Source: Daphnia carinata (lineage: Eukaryota > Arthropoda > Branchiopoda > Diplostraca > Daphniidae). From it: 64,000 nucleotides of DNA. Below are positions 60,308 to 64,000 of this stretch, one piece after another (positions within the stretch are counted from its first letter, which is position 1; each line of letters begins with the position of its first letter). The notes beneath the pieces are model-generated. The model saw only the letters and a list, made by a program, of their open reading frames with translations. It was not told the origin of the DNA and searched no databases. A program made the position numbers and the translations under genes. Location: contig NC_081336.1 of NCBI RefSeq assembly GCF_022539665.2, forward strand, positions 7,602,778 to 7,666,777. Direction: 5' to 3'.

Positions 60308-63300
60308 CTATACCAAAAGAAAATAAATAATCAGATCAAGACGGGCCAAAAAAGTTGGTTGAAGAAGAGGATTTCATTGATAAGGTAAACACATTGGTCC
60401 TGAATGACATTCAATTACCGGCCGTAGAAAAGAAAAATAAGGTCGTCCAGTCATCTAACTCTACGCGCACAATTCCCTGATAATAATAATAACATAATAA
60501 AGAGGGAAAAAAAAAAGCTGGCCTTGCCCGTCTGTTTGACGGAACCCAACTTTTCTATTCCAAACTTTCTCTCTGCTCTGCTGTGAACTCGGCAGCTGCT
60601 GGCCAACAAACTTTCCGATGGAAACGACAACTTTCCGGTTGACTTTGCTAAAGTCTCCCCTCCTTGGCCCGGGTTTCTGTGGCTTTGGCCGGCGCAGATC
60701 CAGATGGGAAATAAAAGACCGGACATTGAACGTTTTCTCGTTCATGTGTCTACAAACACATCGATCGACTCTCTGTGTGAATCTCATCACAAATGCCTTT
60801 GATGTGTCGGCCGTTCCCCCTTTATCGTCTGATCCGATGAAATCTCGCTGGCCATACGAGGCGTCCAGAACGAGACCCCCATCCCCCAGAAAAAAAAAAA
60901 AAAAATAAATGATATAAATCCAATCACACTAAACTGCTTCTCAATGATTTAGAGCAGTCAGTACACAGTTAACATACCCACCTCTGTCACGTTGTCAACG
61001 AAATCAAAAATGGAAATGTGTGTGTGATCCTTCATTACATGCGCCCAGATTTGTCTGATGACGGGCGCACACAATCAAATCATGCAAAACGGTAATCATT
61101 CGAGGCTGACACATATCGCGCGTGACGTTCATCACGACGGACTTAAGTCTTTTCTTTTGTTACAACGAGATCCCGCCAAGCTTGGGCCCGTAATTGGAGC
61201 AACGGCCCTTTTCTACACACACATCATGTCCAACCAAAAAAAAAATAAATGCTAAGCTTAAAGCTTTTAATTCGATGAGCCAAGACGCGCATACATAGCA
61301 GCTGGCCGGCGTGTACTGGGGGTTTAGCCTAAAGAATAGATGTTGTGGCGGATCATGTCCGGCTTTATCGTCATTCAAGGGGCTCGTCAGAATCTCCCCT
61401 TTAAAAAAAAAAAATTCGGCCATTCCTCTATTTTTTTTCATGCGCATTTTTATTCAATAGGACTCTATCAAGATGGCTGCTTACGACGGTGGACCCCTGA
61501 GGCGATAAGAGTTTGTACAGGAGGTGCTACAGTACGTCAAATCGTATTGACGTCAACTACAAAAGATTATCGAGCAGACGTAAATATCTTTTTTTTTTTT
61601 TAACGATATTTTCGTTATTCATTTTGAAATGAATTTGGTTTTATTTGTTTAATAAGCTGACCAAGGGATTATGTAGATCGACTCGTCGGAAAGGGACAGC
61701 GTTTGTCAATACCAGTCAATCTATGTGTACACACGTTGGGCCGTTGTAAGCAAATGCTAATTTCAAATGAAATCCGACATTTTCTAAAGGGAGAAGAGAA
61801 GAAAAAAAATCGAGCAAACGCAAAGGCGAAAAGGTCAGCGGGATTTCGAGTCTTGGACATGTTTGGCACAATCCCCATCTACGTCAGTACGGACGCATAG
61901 ACACACACACACGCACACGAATAACGATGGGCGCATCAGCAGCCACACATACACACACACACACAAAAAAGGAGGGCTATAAATATGTCTCGTTTCGTAT
62001 TCATGATGGAGTACAGCCGGAGATGGAACTGGCCAGAATGCCCAGCCTCTCATAATACTAGAATATCTATACACATGAAGATATATACATCTAGATGGCC
62101 TTACCCCAGAAATATATGCATGGAAAAGCAATCAATATTTTTCGATTTCCAAATCTACCCCTCCCCCTCCTCCGACGTTTTCGCACGTTCCTCCCCGCAT
62201 ACATCCAATCACTGCACGTCTTCGCTAATATTAAACAAAGAACAAAGAAAAAACGTGCAATAATTGCATTTGACTGGGCCCTATATATAGTGGACGATCA
62301 AAACACAAATCATTGAACCATCTAAAAAGAAAAAGCTCTAAAAATCTGCCTGATGGGGAGTCGAGGATCGATCCTTCTTATTTGAGGCCTATTCCGCAGG
62401 GTCTATTTCCAACTCTTTTTTTTTTTTTTAATCCAAAAACTTTTTTTTTTTTTTTTTTTTTTAAGAGGGGAAGAGGAAATTGGCCTCAGTATAACTTTGC
62501 TTTAGTCTACGCATTTTCTATTTTCGCGGCAATGGACAGCAACGAGATCCTAAAGGAAAGGCATTAGCGTATTGATCGCTTGAGGCAAACCTCTGTGTGG
62601 AAGGCTTACACACGTTACGTGTGTACATGTCTTGTCGATCGTGTTGTTCCTCAACATCGGCCAGCCTCACAAAAGAAACGAACCATAAATTTACACCGGG
62701 TTTAAAACCCAGTCGAGTGGAAACTTGAGAAAGAAAAAAAAAGAGGAGCGGGAGGAATAGAAAAGAAGCAATTTCAGCGGTGTGCGTAATCTTTTCACAA
62801 TACATATATCCCCGTGCTTGGACGAGGACCTCTTTTTTTTCAATTCGGCGTCAAAAGTATTAGGTAGATATACATAAACAGCCGTATAGGGGACACGGGG
62901 CTCGACGGTGCAATATCCACTTGTGTAGCGGACAAGTAATAGTGTTCCACGGACGATTGCACCGTTGAGTCCGAATGAAAAAAAAAAAAAAAAAAAAAAA
63001 GGAAAAAAAAAAAAATCAAAGAATCGATATGAGGTACGGAGCCAAATGGTCCAGAATACCGTGAAAAAAAAAAGGTGGGGTAGTGAAGGAAAGGGGGGGG
63101 GGATGGCGTTTTATATGGGACGCATAAAAGCCAATAATAAACAGGGCGGAGAATGAAGAAAATTCGATCGACTGAGACGATAGAAATGACCGTGTTGATG
63201 GTCCAGACATTGGGAGGGAGAAAAGGGGTGTGTCATTTGAGCAAAACAGAAATGACGAGGTAGCCCTACACGAGAAAATGGATGTCCGCCATAAGTAACG

Positions 63301-64000
63301 CAAGTCTCTCCCCCCCCCCCCCCCCCCACTTTGATTCCCTTTACGAATGCATAGATTTTTATTAGTTTCTAATATGGAAAACGACGGCATGTTAGACATG
63401 CATCAAAAGGCCCGCTCATCACAAAGCATTTTGCAATATGCATACGGCGGTGTGTAGTCGAAGCCTCGTACAAAAGCCCATCCAGATAAAACATCCTCAT
63501 CATTTACGATTTTTTCTTTGTCTCTCGTTCGTCTTTTCAAAAAAAAAAAAAGTACAGACCAAACAAATCCAGGCAGTTAGCAGTTGCTAGGCATTATCAA
63601 TCGAACCGTTTTTTCTTGCTACACGCACGAGATACGTACAGCCGTCATGTAACCCAACAGTAAAAAAATCACGACCAAAACAAAAGGATCGAAAACAAGT
63701 TCAAGAAAAACAACAAAATAATAAAAAGAAATGATTTTTTTTTTTTTTTTTTTTGTTTCACGCGGTACTTGAGAAAAACAGTTCGTTCAATGCTGGCTGT
63801 CCAACTGGTGTGCACCACTGTCGGTAAGCAGCTTAAGTCGAGGACAAGCCCCAAATGGGTTCGGCAACGCGCACGGAAAGTAGCCGCATTCTTTTTTTCA
63901 AGTGCGTACCCGCTACATTTTATGTGTAGACAGACGGTAGAAATAATGTTATTGCCACGGACCTGACTCCCTTATCAGAGCGAGAAAGAGTGACGTGCGG
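60308..64000. other. Upstream intron or 5' region of the Dscam paralogue
   Basis: About 3.7 kb with no exon I can support on either strand. The missing signal-peptide exon of the Dscam paralogue is expected here or beyond the window edge. Contents are AT-rich sequence, A/T/C/G runs and CA repeats (for example near 61901-61965). Confidence 0.5.

Noticed and set aside
62518-62805. Possible signal-peptide exon of the Dscam paralogue (minus strand, Leu/Phe-rich)
   Set aside because: The hydrophobic stretch comes from an A/T run, and no donor in the required phase follows it convincingly. The true first exon may lie outside the window.
63800-63900. Short minus-strand frame MRLLSVRVAEP as a Dscam leader
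   Set aside because: It stops after 18 codons, is not hydrophobic enough for a signal peptide and has no usable donor.

Overview
This window is eukaryotic nuclear DNA, most likely from a small crustacean. Genes are split by mostly short GT-AG introns, and the proteins read best against arthropod and animal families. The gene set (a Dscam-type receptor, a MUPP1/Patj scaffold, cathepsin C, NME7, TXNDC15) and the compact structure suggest a branchiopod such as Daphnia. The species is inferred from gene content only. All exon limits below were read by hand from splice signals and reading phase; in every gene the exon lengths add up to an open frame.

Layout. 1-2182: no gene, one three-copy repeat. 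2183-3345 (-): TXNDC15, divergent from 3551-5494 (+): cathepsin C, with about 205 bp between start codons. 6179-9751 (+): a membrane-anchored CD73-type 5'-nucleotidase homologue. It has lost every recognisable metal-binding residue and carries a long Thr/Ser mucin insert. 10147-11796 (-): NME7, convergent with it. 11797-16424: about 4.6 kb without a recognisable gene, with a candidate RFX X-box cluster just upstream of NME7. 16425-45944 (-): a 29.5 kb MUPP1/Patj gene with an L27 and 12 PDZ domains (about 2,594 residues). It also has an internal exon that ends in a stop codon and could give a five-PDZ short form. 47153-60307 (-): a Dscam paralogue, 5' incomplete, with single Ig2 and Ig3 exons but two homologous whole-domain Ig7 exons. 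60308-64000: its upstream intron or 5' region, with no coding exon recognised.

How the genes relate. TXNDC15 and NME7 both belong to families linked to cilia. The MUPP1/Patj product is expected at apical junctions with the Crumbs-PALS1 complex. The Dscam paralogue is a neuronal cell-surface receptor whose tail ends in a possible PDZ ligand (Ser-Ile-Ala-Val). No operon, mobile element, CRISPR array or rRNA/tRNA gene was recognised. The MUPP1/Patj introns are unusually loaded with long A/T and G/C homopolymers.

The most notable observations are the mucin-inserted CD73-like pseudoenzyme, the paired Ig7 exons, the stop-bearing internal exon of the PDZ gene, 3' splice sites preceded by poly(A) rather than polypyrimidine, and the X-box cluster.
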